Shown: positions 27,507-38,473, counted from the stretch's first letter. The stretch: DNA of 64,000 nt from Streptomyces cinereus (GCA_014647715.1 BMPS01000004.1:62001-126000), one strand, 5' to 3'. Numbers and translations are program-made. Notes: generated by a model from the letters alone, not told the origin.

Positions 27507-30500
27507 TTATCCCTGTGTATGTAGCGCTTGGAGCTTATACACATCAAATGGTAGCTGCACTTTATACGCTTGGGTAACTGCCGCCGCGGCATTTAAGGTA
27601 GTCACATTAAATACTTTATGCTGTAAGGCTGAGCGGCGAATCGAGAACGAGTCTTCATGCGCTTGTTTGCCTTCAGTGGTATTGACCACAATCGCAATCT
27701 CACCGTTTTTGATGGCATCGACGATATGTGGGCGACCCTCGGTGACTTTGTTGATGCGCTCACAGGCGATACCTGCTTCGGTCAAGATTTTTTGTGTGCC
27801 TGAGGTTGCCACAAGTTTAAAGCCATAATCGGCAAATTGTTTTGCCACTGGTACCAGGTTGGCTTTGTCGCTTTCACGCACTGATAAGAATACTTTTTTA
27901 ACTTCATTCTCCACTGGCAAACCGGGCAATCTATCATTACTGCCGATGATGGCTTTGTAGTAAGCCTCACCAAAGGTCTGACCTACACCCATGACTTCAC
28001 CCGTTGATTTCATCTCAGGGCTTAAAATGGGGTCAACGCCTGGGAATTTGGCAAAAGGGAAGACCGCTTCTTTGACCGCAAAAAATGTTGGAATCACCTC
28101 AGTGGTAAAGTTTTGTTCCACAAGCGTTGTGCCAGCCATACAACGCGCAGCGACTTGTGCAAGTGAAGTGCCGATGCATTTTGATACGAAAGGCACCGTA
28201 CGTGAGGCACGCGGATTGACTTCAAGAATATAAACCACACCATCTTTGACCGCGTATTGGACGTTCATCAAGCCCACCACACCCAGCTCTTTTGCCATCG
28301 CCACGGTTTGTTCGCGCATCACATCGCAAATCTCTTGGCTCAGTGAATACGGAGGGATTGAACACGCTGAATCGCCGGAATGCACGCCTGCTTGTTCGAT
28401 GTGCTGCATGATACCGCCAATCACCACATTGGTGCCGTCAGAGATACAATCCACATCCACTTCAATCGCATCATCTAAGAAGCGGTCAAGTAACACAGGG
28501 GCTTCATTGGACGCTTGTACGGCTTCACGCAAATAACGACGCAGTTCGTTTTCGTTATAAACGATTTCCATCGCGCGACCGCCCAACACGTAAGAGGGAC
28601 GAACCACTAGGGGGTAGCCCACTTGCGTCGCTTTGACGATACCGTCTTCGGTACTGGTCGCCAAGGCATTAGGTGGCTGAGTAAAGCCCAATTGCTGAAT
28701 CATGTGTTGGAAACGTTCACGGTCTTCTGCACGGTCAATCGCATCTGGGCTGGTACCGATGATATGCACACCTGCAGCTTCCAGTGCGCGCGCTAATTTT
28801 AATGGCGTTTGTCCACCGTACTGCACAATCACGCCTTCGGGCTTTTCGATGCGCACGATTTCAAGCACATCTTCTAACGTAATAGGCTCAAAGTATAGAC
28901 GGTCAGAGGTATCATAGTCAGTGGAAACCGTTTCAGGGTTACAGTTGACCATGATGGTCTCATAACCATCTTCACGCATTGCCAAGGCGGCGTGCACACA
29001 GCAATAGTCAAATTCAATACCTTGACCAATGCGGTTAGGACCGCCGCCGATAACCATGATTTTTTTGTTGTTGGTTGGATTGGCTTCACATTCGTCATCA
29101 TAGCTTGAATACATATAAGCGGTTGACGTTGAAAACTCCGCGGCACAGGTATCCACGCGTTTGTACACAGGATACACGCCCAAATCCCAACGTTTTTTAC
29201 GCAGCTGTTTTTGTGAAATACCCAAGAGCGTTGCCAAGCGTAAATCTGATAACCCTTTACGTTTGAATTGACGCAAGTTATCACTGTTCAAACCGCCAAA
29301 GCCAGTTTCTTTGACCAATTTTTCCGTTTTGACGATGTCTTCAATTTGCACTAAAAACCAAGGGTCAATGCGAGTAAACTCAAACACCTCATCTACGCTC
29401 ATACCAAAACGGAAGGCATCAGCAATGTAGAAAATACGGTCAGGAGTGGGGGTTTTTAATTTAACTTTTAAGGTACTGCGAATGGTATCCTCGTCTTGAT
29501 TGAAATCAAGATACTCATCAAAACCATTCACCCCAATCTCAAGACCGCGTAACGCTTTTTGCATCGACTCTTGGAAGTTACGACCAATCGCCATCACTTC
29601 ACCCACCGATTTCATTTGGGTAGATAAGGTGCTGTCAGCTTGGGGGAATTTTTCAAAGTTAAAGCGCGGTACTTTGGTCACCACATAATCAATGGCAGGC
29701 TCAAAGCTAGCTGGGGTCAAGCCGCCTGTAATGTCATTGCTGAGTTCATCGAGGGTGTAACCGACGGCAAGTTTTGCTGCGATTTTGGCAATCGGGAAAC
29801 CCGTGGCTTTAGATGCCAAGGCGGATGAGCGGCTGACGCGTGGGTTCATCTCGATGACGACCATACGACCGGTTTTTGGGTCAATACCAAATTGTACGTT
29901 TGAACCACCGGTCTCCACGCCAATCTCACGCAGCACCGCCAATGACGCATTACGCATGATTTGGTATTCTTTATCCGTCAAAGTCTGAGCAGGCGCCACA
30001 GTGATAGAGTCACCTGTATGCACACCCATAGGGTCAAAGTTTTCAATCGAACAGACGATGATGCAGTTGTCTTTTTTGTCACGGACAACTTCCATCTCAT
30101 ACTCTTTCCAACCGATTAAGCTTTCATCAATCAATAGTTGGTGAGTGGGCGATAAGTCAAAACCACGCTCACAAATCTCGACAAATTCGTCACGGTTGTA
30201 AGCGATACCGCCACCCGAACCCCCCATGGTAAACGACGGGCGAATGATGCAGGGAAAGCCGACTTTGGCTTGAATAGCGAAGGCTTGTTCCATGGTTTCG
30301 GCCACTTCGGCGCGCGGGCACTCTAAGCCGATTTTTTTCATCGCTTGGTCAAACAGGTTACGGTCTTCGGCTTTTTCGATGGCGTCTTTGGTCGCCCCAA
30401 TCAGCTCGCAGCCATATTTTTCCAGTACGCCATGCTTGTCCAATTCTAACGCACAGTTCAGCGCGGTTTGTCCGCCCATGGTGGGCAAGATGGCATCAGG

Positions 30501-30746
30501 GCGTTCTTTATCAATGATACGCTCTACCGTTTGCCAGGTGATGGGCTCGATGTAGGTGGCATCTGCCATGACGGGGTCGGTCATGATGGTGGCTGGATTT
30601 GAGTTAACCAGAATGACGCGGTAGCCTTCTTCACGTAAGGCTTTACAGGCTTGTGCGCCTGAATAGTCAAATTCACAGGCTTGTCCGATGACGATAGGAC
30701 CTGCGCCGATGATAAGAATGGATTTGATGTCGGTACGTTTTGGCAT
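27507..30746 (-). CDS. carB: Carbamoyl-phosphate synthase large subunit
   Basis: A 1079-residue synthetase making carbamoyl phosphate for arginine and pyrimidines. The two homologous ATP-grasp halves are visible, each with its GQTALN/GQTPLK loop and RPSF-MGG / [12 protein letters not shown] motifs, plus the C-terminal MGS-like allosteric domain (about 940 on, ATSGTQKIL). It is on the same strand as carA but separated from it by a phzF gene and a terminator-like hairpin. The ATG has a weak aagggtg site. Confidence 0.97.
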   Translation of the reverse strand: MPKRTDIKSILIIGAGPIVIGQACEFDYSGAQACKALREEGYRVILVNSNPATIMTDPVMADATYIEPITWQTVERIIDKERPDAILPTMGGQTALNCALELDKHGVLEKYGCELIGATKDAIEKAEDRNLFDQAMKKIGLECPRAEVAETMEQAFAIQAKVGFPCIIRPSFTMGGSGGGIAYNRDEFVEICERGFDLSPTHQLLIDESLIGWKEYEMEVVRDKKDNCIIVCSIENFDPMGVHTGDSITVAPAQTLTDKEYQIMRNASLAVLREIGVETGGSNVQFGIDPKTGRMVVIEMNPRVSRSSALASKATGFPIAKIAAKLAVGYTLDELSNDITGGLTPASFEPAIDYVVTKVPRFNFEKFPQADSTLSTQMKSVGEVMAIGRNFQESMQKALRGLEIGVNGFDEYLDFNQDEDTIRSTLKVKLKTPTPDRIFYIADAFRFGMSVDEVFEFTRIDPWFLVQIEDIVKTEKLVKETGFGGLNSDNLRQFKRKGLSDLRLATLLGISQKQLRKKRWDLGVYPVYKRVDTCAAEFSTSTAYMYSSYDDECEANPTNNKKIMVIGGGPNRIGQGIEFDYCCVHAALAMREDGYETIMVNCNPETVSTDYDTSDRLYFEPITLEDVLEIVRIEKPEGVIVQYGGQTPLKLARALEAAGVHIIGTSPDAIDRAEDRERFQHMIQQLGFTQPPNALATSTEDGIVKATQVGYPLVVRPSYVLGGRAMEIVYNENELRRYLREAVQASNEAPVLLDRFLDDAIEVDVDCISDGTNVVIGGIMQHIEQAGVHSGDSACSIPPYSLSQEICDVMREQTVAMAKELGVVGLMNVQYAVKDGVVYILEVNPRASRTVPFVSKCIGTSLAQVAARCMAGTTLVEQNFTTEVIPTFFAVKEAVFPFAKFPGVDPILSPEMKSTGEVMGVGQTFGEAYYKAIIGSNDRLPGLPVENEVKKVFLSVRESDKANLVPVAKQFADYGFKLVATSGTQKILTEAGIACERINKVTEGRPHIVDAIKNGEIAIVVNTTEGKQAHEDSFSIRRSALQHKVFNVTTLNAAAAVTQAYKVQLPFDVYKLQALHTQG

Positions 30747-30827
30747 TGCTTTACACCCTTTTTAACTGCATTACGTAAAATTTAAAATAAAAAACTGAGT
30801 ACTAACTGATGTTCTAAAACCCTAATT

Positions 30828-30857
30828 TTAAAAAAAGCGCGATTAACGCACTTTTTA
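30828..30857 (-). terminator. Terminator-like hairpin between phzF and carB
   Basis: On the minus strand, aaaaagtgcg, a ttaat loop and cgcgcttttttt form a ten-pair stem (one G-U pair) followed by a T run. If active it would limit read-through from carA-phzF into carB. Confidence 0.65.
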
Positions 30858-31721
30858 TTATAAATAAAACTCACCTTTGCCCACTTCGATGACCTTGCCA
30901 CCCACAAAAATGTTTTGCTCGTTATCGACTTTGAGCGTCAAGCGGTTGGGTCTGCCCATGTCATCACCTTGGTGAATGGCTTTGCTTATCGGATAGTGAT
31001 TTTGGCTAATAAAATACGCCCCCAAATTGGCACATGCCGAACCTGTGCCGCTGTCTTCTACCAAGCTATTATTTTGCTCAAAAAACATCCGCGAATGGAT
31101 AATGTCACCATCATCAAACCAATAATAAATAGACGGCTCTTTGGTGGTTTTAAAGGGATTATCAATGTTTAACTCACGAAGTTTTGGCATATCAATTTGC
31201 ACATTGGCTAGCGCTTGGCGATTGGTTAGTTCAACCAAGATTTGTTGTGTGCCGCTATTGATAAAATAAGCATGACCTACAAAATCGTCCGTATTTATGC
31301 CGCTTAATGCTGCCAAACTAGCCTTATCAGCATTAATTTGCTTAGCCTGATAACCCTGAATTTTGATTTGTATACGGCTATTACTGGTAAAAATTTCTAC
31401 TGCCTTGGCTTGTGTATTAACCACAAATTGACTGGGCAAGTCATTGAGACTTTTTAAAATAAATCCCGAGCCAAGCGTGGGATGTCCTGCCAGTGGCATT
31501 TCATAATTTGGGGTAAAAATACGTAAATTGGCGACAGCTTTTGTAGCGTGTAAATCAGTTGGCGCAAAGATAAACACCGTTTCACTCAAGTTAAACTGCT
31601 GAGCAATCGACTGCATTTGCTCATCATTTAGCCCATCGGCATGGGGAAATACGGCAAGCGGATTACCACCAAAATGGCTTTCAGCAAAGACATTAACCAA
31701 GTGAAAAGGGTATTGTTGCAT
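30858..31721 (-). CDS. PhzF-family epimerase/isomerase-like protein
   Basis: A 287-residue protein of the PhzF superfamily, with a fold like diaminopimelate epimerase. The catalytic Glu motif NLSETVF (about residue 44), ESHFGGNPLAVF at the N-terminus, AGHPTLGSG and DSGTGSACANL are all intact. Members act on varied small molecules, and only PhzF itself is known for phenazine synthesis; no other phenazine gene is present, so that role is not implied. Its ATG directly abuts the carA stop (TAAATG), so it is translationally linked to carA. Its presence inside the car operon is unusual. Confidence 0.86.
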   Translation of the reverse strand: MQQYPFHLVNVFAESHFGGNPLAVFPHADGLNDEQMQSIAQQFNLSETVFIFAPTDLHATKAVANLRIFTPNYEMPLAGHPTLGSGFILKSLNDLPSQFVVNTQAKAVEIFTSNSRIQIKIQGYQAKQINADKASLAALSGINTDDFVGHAYFINSGTQQILVELTNRQALANVQIDMPKLRELNIDNPFKTTKEPSIYYWFDDGDIIHSRMFFEQNNSLVEDSGTGSACANLGAYFISQNHYPISKAIHQGDDMGRPNRLTLKVDNEQNIFVGGKVIEVGKGEFYL

Positions 31722-32915
31722 TTAAGCTTTCGCCTTTGCCATCATAGCTGCGAATTTATCAAACAATGGCGCACAGTCATGGGGTCCTGGGCTTGCCTCT
31801 GGATGTCCTTGAAAACTAAACGCAGGCTTATCGGTCAGCTCAATGCCTTGATTTGAGCCATCAAACAACGAGCGATGCGTCACTTTAATATTGCTAGGAA
31901 GCGTACTTTCATCCACCGCAAAACCGTGGTTTTGTGAGGTAATCATCACCGTACCTTGCTCGATATCTTGCACAGGGTGGTTGGCACCATGGTGACCAAA
32001 TTTCATCTTTAAGGTTTGCGCGCCGCTAGCCAGTGCCAATAGCTGATGACCTAGACAAATCCCAAACAGCGGGATATCGGTTTGGGTAATGATGTGTTTG
32101 ATGGCATCAATGGCATAAGTACAAGGTTCAGGGTCACCAGGGCCATTGGACAAGAAAATACCATCTGGGTTATGTTTGAGTACTTCGCTGATAGGCGTTT
32201 GGGCAGGCACAACGGTGACATGACAGCCGCGGTCAACGAGCATGCGCAAGATGTTGGTTTTGACGCCAAAGTCATACGCCACAATGTTAAATTTTTGCTC
32301 GATGTCAGTGCCCAATTCTTTAAAGCGACCACAAGTTGGGCTCACTTCTGGACTCACCAATTGCCATGAGCCTTGCGTCCAGGTAAAACCCGCTTGGTCA
32401 CAGCAGACTTTCGCCAAATCCATGCCTTTGATACCGGCAAAGCTTTTGGCAAGTTCGATTGCTTTGGCTTCATCGAGCTGACCGTCGCTATCGGCGGTCA
32501 TGATACAACCGTTTTGTGCGCCTTTTTCACGCAGTAGGCGAGTGAGTTTGCGGGTGTCGATATCAGCGATGGCAACGGTGTTATGGTTAATCAGATACTC
32601 GCTTAGTGATTGGCTTGAGCGAAAGTTACTGGTTGCCATGGTCAAATCACGGATAATCAGTCCGTTTGCCCACACTTTATGAATTCGACCTGACTCTGTG
32701 TCTTCATCGTTGGTGCCAGTATTACCGATATGCGGGTAGGTTAAGGTGACGATTTGCTGGGCGTAGCTTGGGTCGGTCAAGATTTCTTGGTAACCTGTCA
32801 TCGCTGTATTAAACACGACTTCACCAACGGTATGTCCGCTAGCACCGATGCTTCGACCATAAAAAACCGTACCATCTGCCAATGCCAAAATTGCTTTTGC
32901 GTAATTCGTGTTCAC
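31722..32915 (-). CDS. carA: Carbamoyl-phosphate synthase small subunit
   Basis: A 397-residue glutaminase subunit that feeds ammonia to CarB. The N-terminal domain shows [20 protein letters not shown] and the class I amidotransferase domain has the nucleophile in [13 protein letters not shown] and the His-Glu pair in [11 protein letters not shown]. The start ATG has a ggcacta leader with a weak ribosome site. It begins the carA-phzF-carB run. No pyrimidine attenuator was recognised in the 256-base upstream gap, although that gap also holds the 3' side of a small membrane gene. Confidence 0.96.
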   Translation of the reverse strand: MNTNYAKAILALADGTVFYGRSIGASGHTVGEVVFNTAMTGYQEILTDPSYAQQIVTLTYPHIGNTGTNDEDTESGRIHKVWANGLIIRDLTMATSNFRSSQSLSEYLINHNTVAIADIDTRKLTRLLREKGAQNGCIMTADSDGQLDEAKAIELAKSFAGIKGMDLAKVCCDQAGFTWTQGSWQLVSPEVSPTCGRFKELGTDIEQKFNIVAYDFGVKTNILRMLVDRGCHVTVVPAQTPISEVLKHNPDGIFLSNGPGDPEPCTYAIDAIKHIITQTDIPLFGICLGHQLLALASGAQTLKMKFGHHGANHPVQDIEQGTVMITSQNHGFAVDESTLPSNIKVTHRSLFDGSNQGIELTDKPAFSFQGHPEASPGPHDCAPLFDKFAAMMAKAKA

Positions 32916-33171
32916 CTAGTGCCTCCGCTCGTATCCTGTGTTCTACCCATGTGTGCGACGGTGTACGATGCCCAGTCAATGCACATACCGTAAAAAGTAT
33001 CGCCCACAAAAAAGCGAGAAGACATTGATTTTAAAGAAAATAGCTAACTGGTTTTAATGCGTTACCAGTCTGTGCCATTAACTTTATCATGCCAACTCGC
33101 TAAGGTTTGATTTTGCCTATTTTAACAGAACATCACAAAAAAAGGTAGCCAAAATTTTTGTCGAAATCAGT

Positions 33172-33405
33172 CTAAAAAGTACGTAAACTTGGTTGAAACA
33201 AACCGACCACAAACCAAATCGTTTCAACAATCCAAATGATCAGTACATACAAGCGAATTTGCTCGGCGGTCCAATCTAGCGAAAACCAGCCAATTAGCCA
33301 CCACGATTGCCAACCTTCTAGCCATTTTGCGCCATTTCCCAGCAGCACCCAACCATAAAATATACTGCTAAGCAAAAACAGCAACAACCATTGCAGTACT
33401 GGCAT
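33172..33405 (-). CDS. Small two-helix membrane protein
   Basis: A 77-residue protein with two strongly hydrophobic, Trp-rich segments (LQWLLLFLLSSIFYGWVLL at about 4-22 and LYVLIIWIVETIWFVVGLF at about 51-69). The ATG at 33405 is well supported by gaagga nine bases upstream; the longer frame to 33459 is not. Divergent from ubiH. No family was recognised and the function is unknown. Confidence 0.55.
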   Translation of the reverse strand: MPVLQWLLLFLLSSIFYGWVLLGNGAKWLEGWQSWWLIGWFSLDWTAEQIRLYVLIIWIVETIWFVVGLFQPSLRTF

Positions 33406-33539
33406 TTTGCTTATTCCTTCAACATTTGCTTTATGAATTTTACCCAATTGCCGCCACAAAGCGCGTAAGGATTTGTGCTAAACTGATAAAAAATTCTGAT
33501 AAGGTGCGCTTTAACCGCCCTTTAAAAAAGAGAACAATC

Positions 33540-34811
33540 ATGAATATTCTTACCCCCCAAACTGTGGTGATTATCGGCGGCGGCAATGTGGGTTTATCCT
33601 TTGCTTTACTGCTTGCCGACAAAGACATCTCAAGCACGCTACTAGAAAAAGCCAATTATCCGACCATTAGCCCTGATGATGACTTAGACCGCGCGCAATT
33701 TGACAGCCGTAACATCGCGCTGTCACGCCGTACGGTACAAATTTATCGTGGTATCACCTTTAATGGCAAAGCGTTATGGGATGATTTGCAAAGCCATGCC
33801 TGCCGCATCGATGAAGTTAACATCAGTGAAGAAGGTAGTTTTGGTAAAGCCACCCTCAACAAAGAAGCCGAAGGGGTGGAAAGTTTTGGACAAGTGATGG
33901 AAAATGCATGGCTTGGCAAAAAATTACTGCTCGCCGTACAAAACAATCCGCTGATAACTTTGCTAGACGGTGCCACCTTGAACGATATACAACAGACGGC
34001 AACCGATGTCACCATTCGCTTTGACCAAGACCACCAAGCTCGCCAAACCTTAACGGCTGATTTATTGGTGGCTTGTGATGGTCAGCACTCGCCAAGCCGT
34101 CAGCTACTGGGCATTGGCGCAACTGCACACGATTATCACCAAGTAGGTGTCGTGGGCGTGGTCATGACGGACAAACCGCACCAGCATCAAGCGATTGAAC
34201 GCTTTAATAAAATGGGCGCAGTTGCTGTGTTGCCTTTGGTTGATGCGTTTGATATCGGTCAAGGGGATGGACGACAAGCCCAGCAAGGCTACCGCCGCTC
34301 TGTGGTATGGGTGTGCCCAAAAGGCGAAGAACAGCGCTATTTGGATGACGACCAATACTTTCTTGACACCATTCAACAAGCCTTTGGCGGCCTAGCAGGC
34401 AGGTTTGTCAAAGCAGGCAAACGCGGCGCGTATCCACTGGTCAAAATATTGGCAGATAGTCAAGTCAAAGGTCGCTGCGTCATCATGGGCAATGCTGCCC
34501 ACACCTTGCACCCTGTGGCAGGACAAGGCTTTAACCTATGTATGCGCGATGCTGATACGCTCGCCAAAATGCTAGCACAGCAAGTGATGCGCGGCGAAGA
34601 TATTGGCGATAGTCGCATGCTACAAACTTATGCCAAACGCCGTAAAGCCGACCAAAAACGGGTAGAAATTTTCTGCGATACGGTGGTCTATGGCTTTATG
34701 CACCAAAATCCCTTGCTCAAAATCGCGCGTAACGTCGGACTCATTGCTTTTGATAAAGTGCCATTTGTGAAGCCAGCTGTGGCTACCTTTGCGATGGGGC
34801 TGAAATCATGA
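33540..34811 (+). CDS. ubiH: UbiH-type FAD monooxygenase of ubiquinone synthesis
   Basis: A 423-residue flavoprotein hydroxylase. It has the GxGxxG FAD motif IIGGGNVGLSFALLL, DSRNIALSRRTVQ (the family's D-R--ALS), INISEEGSFG, the second FAD motif ACDGQHSPSR and GNAAHTLHPVAGQGFNL. The ISxxGxFG piece points to UbiH (2-polyprenyl-6-methoxyphenol hydroxylase) rather than UbiF. The true start is the ATG at 33540; the open frame from 33426 adds unrelated residues. It overlaps the next hydroxylase gene by four bases (ATGA), so the two are one operon. Confidence 0.9.
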   Translation: MNILTPQTVVIIGGGNVGLSFALLLADKDISSTLLEKANYPTISPDDDLDRAQFDSRNIALSRRTVQIYRGITFNGKALWDDLQSHACRIDEVNISEEGSFGKATLNKEAEGVESFGQVMENAWLGKKLLLAVQNNPLITLLDGATLNDIQQTATDVTIRFDQDHQARQTLTADLLVACDGQHSPSRQLLGIGATAHDYHQVGVVGVVMTDKPHQHQAIERFNKMGAVAVLPLVDAFDIGQGDGRQAQQGYRRSVVWVCPKGEEQRYLDDDQYFLDTIQQAFGGLAGRFVKAGKRGAYPLVKILADSQVKGRCVIMGNAAHTLHPVAGQGFNLCMRDADTLAKMLAQQVMRGEDIGDSRMLQTYAKRRKADQKRVEIFCDTVVYGFMHQNPLLKIARNVGLIAFDKVPFVKPAVATFAMGLKS

Positions 34812-36055
34812 AAAACACTACATTAATCATCGGCGGTGGCGTTGTTGGCGCGACATTGGCGTTAAAGCTTGCCCAAGCGCGCCATCCTGTCACCTTAATC
34901 GATGCTCGCCCAAAACTTTTAGCAGCCGATTGGCGCGACAAACTCACCGAGCGTGATGCTCGTGTCTATGCGCTAAGTGTTGCCAGTATCAACCTACTCA
35001 AAGAGGTCGGTGCCTGGCAGCGTATCGAACAAAGCAAACGCAAAGCCGACTATACCCAAATGCAGGTATGGCAGACCAATGGCGTGGGCGAGCTAAATTT
35101 TGGTGATGCTCAAACACCGCAATTATTGGGTAGTATGGTTGAGCCCTTTATCATCGAAAAAGCGCTGTATGACGGTTTTGACGATGAGCGTCTTGTCCAT
35201 CAGGGTCAATCCTATTTGCGCCATATTGTAGGGCATAAGGTCACTGATATTGCGTGGCAAGGTGAAGATTTGGGGTATCAAGTTAGCTTAGATAATGGCA
35301 CCACGCATCAAGGTAAGCTATTAATCGGGGCTGACGGGCGCGGCTCTATGGTACGCCAAGCGGCAGGGATTGGGTTAGATACTTTGGACTACCAGCAAAC
35401 GGCAATCTGCTGCGCCATCAAAACCGAGCAGCCACACAAGGCGACAGCCAGACAAGTGTTTTTGCCGACAGGGCCTTTGGCACTATTACCGCTAGCAGAT
35501 GTGACGGCTGACGATCAGGCGAACCCGCAACATTGGCAATCGGTGGTATGGACATTGCCCACCAATGCTGCCCTTGATTTACTCACACTCACGCCAAAAG
35601 AGCTTGCCAAAGAACTCGCCTTTGCCAGTGGCTATGTACTTGGGGATATCACTGAGATTGAGTCAATCGCCAGTTTCCCACTGGGTGCCCAACATGCCAA
35701 AAATTATGTCAAAGCCAACTTGGCGTTGATTGGCGATGCCGCGCATGGGGTGCATCCTTTGGCGGGACAAGGTTTAAACTTGGGTATGCTAGATATCATT
35801 GCCTTGAGTGATATTTTGCAAAAAGATTACCAGCGGTCAGGCAACAAGCTATGGGCAAGTTTTGCCACCTTACAGCGTTATGAGCGTCAACGCTATGCAA
35901 ATAACGCTATGATGATGCATAGTTTTTCTGGGATTAATTGGATTTTTGGTACACAGTTACGTCCGATTCAGCAGCTACGCAGTGAAGGCGTAAGTGTGGT
36001 TAGTAAAATCACACCCTTGATGAAATTTTTTACCCAAAAAGCCAGTGGCATCTAA
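34808..36055 (+). CDS. UbiI/UbiF-type FAD monooxygenase
   Basis: A 415-residue flavoprotein of the same superfamily as the gene before it. Landmarks are LIIGGGVVGATLALKLAQ, the ERDARVYALS motif, GADGRGSMVRQAAGI and GDAAHGVHPLAGQGLNLG. It completes a pair of ring hydroxylases needed for ubiquinone. Whether it acts at C5 (UbiI-like), C6 (UbiF-like) or both cannot be decided by eye, so I give no symbol. Start is coupled to the ubiH stop. A terminator follows. Confidence 0.87.
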   Translation: MKNTTLIIGGGVVGATLALKLAQARHPVTLIDARPKLLAADWRDKLTERDARVYALSVASINLLKEVGAWQRIEQSKRKADYTQMQVWQTNGVGELNFGDAQTPQLLGSMVEPFIIEKALYDGFDDERLVHQGQSYLRHIVGHKVTDIAWQGEDLGYQVSLDNGTTHQGKLLIGADGRGSMVRQAAGIGLDTLDYQQTAICCAIKTEQPHKATARQVFLPTGPLALLPLADVTADDQANPQHWQSVVWTLPTNAALDLLTLTPKELAKELAFASGYVLGDITEIESIASFPLGAQHAKNYVKANLALIGDAAHGVHPLAGQGLNLGMLDIIALSDILQKDYQRSGNKLWASFATLQRYERQRYANNAMMMHSFSGINWIFGTQLRPIQQLRSEGVSVVSKITPLMKFFTQKASGI

Positions 36056-36067
36056 AAATTTTTAACA

Positions 36068-36104
36068 GCAAAAAAATCCTCGATAACTTATCGAGGATTT
36101 TTAA
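36068..36104. terminator. Bidirectional terminator between the ubi genes and the OmpA-domain gene
   Basis: aaaaaatcctcgata and tatcgaggattttt form a long perfect stem with an act loop, usable in either direction. Confidence 0.88.
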
Positions 36105-36129
36105 CGATGAAGCAACTGCGAAAGGTGGT

Positions 36130-37344
36130 TTAATTCGCTGGGCTTGCAATGGTTGTAACGGTTGTGGTACCGGTTGCAGGAATTGCATTGTCATCAACAA
36201 TGTATGCATCGACACGGCGACCTTCTTGGTCTTTACCTGCAGCACCTGTCGTGTCTTGTGGTTTGATCAATTCAAGTTGTGATTGTGGCACACCATTAGC
36301 TACTAAGAATGATCTAACCGCTTGGGCACGCTCTTTTGCTAACTTCTCATTGGCAGCGGCATTGCCCGTGCTATCGGTATAACCACTGATACCGATTTTT
36401 TTGCCTTGTTTAGCGGCTTCAAGGATATCATTGGCTTTTTCTTTGGCATTACCAGCAACTTGTGCTTTACCCGTAGCAAAGTAGAAGCTTAGGCGACCAT
36501 TTTCAAATACCACTGAAGGCTCAGTGCTAGAGATAGTTGTCGCCGTTGTTTCAGTGGTCGTCATCGTTGTGCCAGATGCCATTGGCATACTTGCAACAGC
36601 CGTATCAGTAGCGGACGCCACAGCTAGGGCTGAGGTATCTGTTGCACTTGCCGCAGAGACTTCAGTCATGGTAGTCGTTGTCGTTGTTGACGCAGTGGTA
36701 GAAGCCACAACTGGCGTCGCGACTGGCTCAGTTTTGTTACATGATTTTAATAAAGCCCAAGCGAGTGCACCTAAAATCAATAGACCAATAATTGGCAGTA
36801 ACATTTTCATCAAGCCGCCTTCTTCAGCTTTTGGCGTAGCCACCAGATGCTCCTCTCTACGAGTGGTCGTTTGGACAGTAGGCGTGGTGGCTGCATGCGC
36901 AGGCGACAAATTCAACATAGTCAAAATGCCTGCCGGGATAAATGCATATGCCCAAGCAGGAATCACAGAAGCCACAGAAGCAATATTGTTTGATAAGAAA
37001 GTATTTAGCGGTGTCGTACCGGCTAGTGAGCGTAATTCACGCAGTACCAGTGGGGCAGCGCGGCTTACTAACGAACTGGTTTCTTGCTCTGGTACACTGT
37101 AATGACGTGAAAGCTGTTGCACTAGATCTGTACGATGGGTCGCATCTGGCAGGACACGGTCAAAAAAGCTGTTGTCATCATCAGCGATGGTTGCATTAGC
37201 AAAGCTGTTAGAGAGATTACCGTCAGCCAGACGTGCAACCAAAATAGCGTATAATTTTTCTAATAAAGATGAGCGGTTGGCATCCGTTGCATTATTTAAA
37301 AGAACGGGCGTTACTGTACGGGTTAAATGTTCAATGATATTCAT
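36130..37344 (-). CDS. DUF937-like + transmembrane + OmpA-like protein
   Basis: A 404-residue protein in three parts. Residues 1 to about 150 are helical and of the DUF937 type (SLLEKLYAILVARLADG, VSRAAPLVLRELRSL). One membrane segment lies near 190-210 (MLLPIIGLLILGALAWALLK). A Thr/Ala/Ser-rich spacer of about 80 residues (TTASTTTTTTMTE) leads to a C-terminal OmpA domain with ATGKAQV, SGYTDSTGNAAANEKLAKER and GRRVDAYI, which includes the peptidoglycan-binding Asp and Arg. It thus probably links the inner membrane to the cell wall. Start ATG 37344 follows gttgagga. Confidence 0.82.
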   Translation of the reverse strand: MNIIEHLTRTVTPVLLNNATDANRSSLLEKLYAILVARLADGNLSNSFANATIADDDNSFFDRVLPDATHRTDLVQQLSRHYSVPEQETSSLVSRAAPLVLRELRSLAGTTPLNTFLSNNIASVASVIPAWAYAFIPAGILTMLNLSPAHAATTPTVQTTTRREEHLVATPKAEEGGLMKMLLPIIGLLILGALAWALLKSCNKTEPVATPVVASTTASTTTTTTMTEVSAASATDTSALAVASATDTAVASMPMASGTTMTTTETTATTISSTEPSVVFENGRLSFYFATGKAQVAGNAKEKANDILEAAKQGKKIGISGYTDSTGNAAANEKLAKERAQAVRSFLVANGVPQSQLELIKPQDTTGAAGKDQEGRRVDAYIVDDNAIPATGTTTVTTIASPAN

Positions 37345-37843
37345 AATTCGATCCTCAACAAAATGAAGGGTTAACAACAACCATAAAACCAATGTATTAT
37401 TTTTATATCCAACACACAAGTTAATAATTCTTCAGTATATGTTCAAAAATTATTATTATTTATGGTTATTGGGTTTTTTTATTGCATTGCTATTTAATTG
37501 TAACAATACTGAGAAAAACTGCCATAAAACAAGAGACTTTGTTAAGTCTTTTGCAGTATTACTCAAATATAGCTAATAAATTAAAGCAAAATGGGGTCGC
37601 CTTCAGTTATGTTAAGGTAACTATTGCGTAAATATTGTGTTAAAAATTCAGATCGCCCCCACTTTGGGTTAACTTGGGTAAAGGTGTGTTGTTCAAATTT
37701 GCAGGGTCTGTCTCTGCTACCTCAACACTTACGGCAGTTATAGGTATCACCCCTATCAATATATTCACATTTGGCTTATTGAGATAACACGATATCTTAA
37801 TCATAATCTTACTTATCATTATTTATTGCTATTTTGAGGTGCT
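37345..37843. other. 499-base non-coding gap
   Basis: This AT-rich gap separates divergent genes. I see no gene, tRNA or convincing hairpin in it; it must hold the promoters of the OmpA-domain gene and the rhomboid gene. Confidence 0.5.
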
Positions 37844-38473
37844 ATGTCACTTTTTTCTAACCATACTTTGTTTATCATTATCATTACGGTGGTCGTCAGT
37901 TTATTAGCTTGGCAATCAACCCAACTGATGCAAAGGTTAATTTTTTATCCACCTGCAGTGCAGCGAGGGCAAGTCGATCGCTTTGTTACTCATGGTTTTA
38001 TTCATGCCGATGGGATGCATTTGTTTTTTAATATGTTTACTTTGTATTCGTTTGGACAAGCGGTACAGGGTTTGTTCATGTCCAAACTCGGCAGTCTAGG
38101 GTTTGTGCTGTTTTATCTTGCCGCTTTGGTGGTGGCAATTATGCCAACCTATCTAAAACAAAAAAACAATCCTCGCTATAGCAGTCTAGGGGCTTCGGGC
38201 GCTGTTTCAGCGGTAATTTTTAGCTATATCTTGATGAATCCTTGGTCGACATTGTTGCTGTTTGTGATTCCTGTACCTGCGATTGTGTTTGCGGTGGCGT
38301 ATGTGGCGTATAGTGTGTGGGCGGATGGGCAAGGTCGCGGCAGTATCAATCATTCGGCACATTTGGTGGGTGGTATTTTTGGTATGTTAGCCACGATTGC
38401 CATTGAGCCCGGTATTGTGGCGCATTTTTTTAACCAATTAATGCACCCTAGATTTTTAGGCTTTGGTGGCTAA
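37844..38473 (+). CDS. Rhomboid-family intramembrane serine protease
   Basis: A 209-residue polytopic membrane protein. The catalytic dyad is intact: Ser 118 in GASGA and His 173 in HSAHLVGG. The stabilising motif HADGMHLFFNMF supplies His 54, His 59 and Asn 63. About six membrane helices are visible, the basic GlpG-type core without an extra N-terminal domain. A ttgaggt ribosome site precedes the ATG. Rhomboids cleave transmembrane substrates; the substrate here is unknown and the gene is not in an obvious operon. Confidence 0.88.
   Translation: MSLFSNHTLFIIIITVVVSLLAWQSTQLMQRLIFYPPAVQRGQVDRFVTHGFIHADGMHLFFNMFTLYSFGQAVQGLFMSKLGSLGFVLFYLAALVVAIMPTYLKQKNNPRYSSLGASGAVSAVIFSYILMNPWSTLLLFVIPVPAIVFAVAYVAYSVWADGQGRGSINHSAHLVGGIFGMLATIAIEPGIVAHFFNQLMHPRFLGFGG

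Noticed and set aside
30858-31721. Phenazine synthesis locus
   Set aside because: Only a PhzF-superfamily gene is present; no other phz gene lies nearby, and the superfamily has many other roles.
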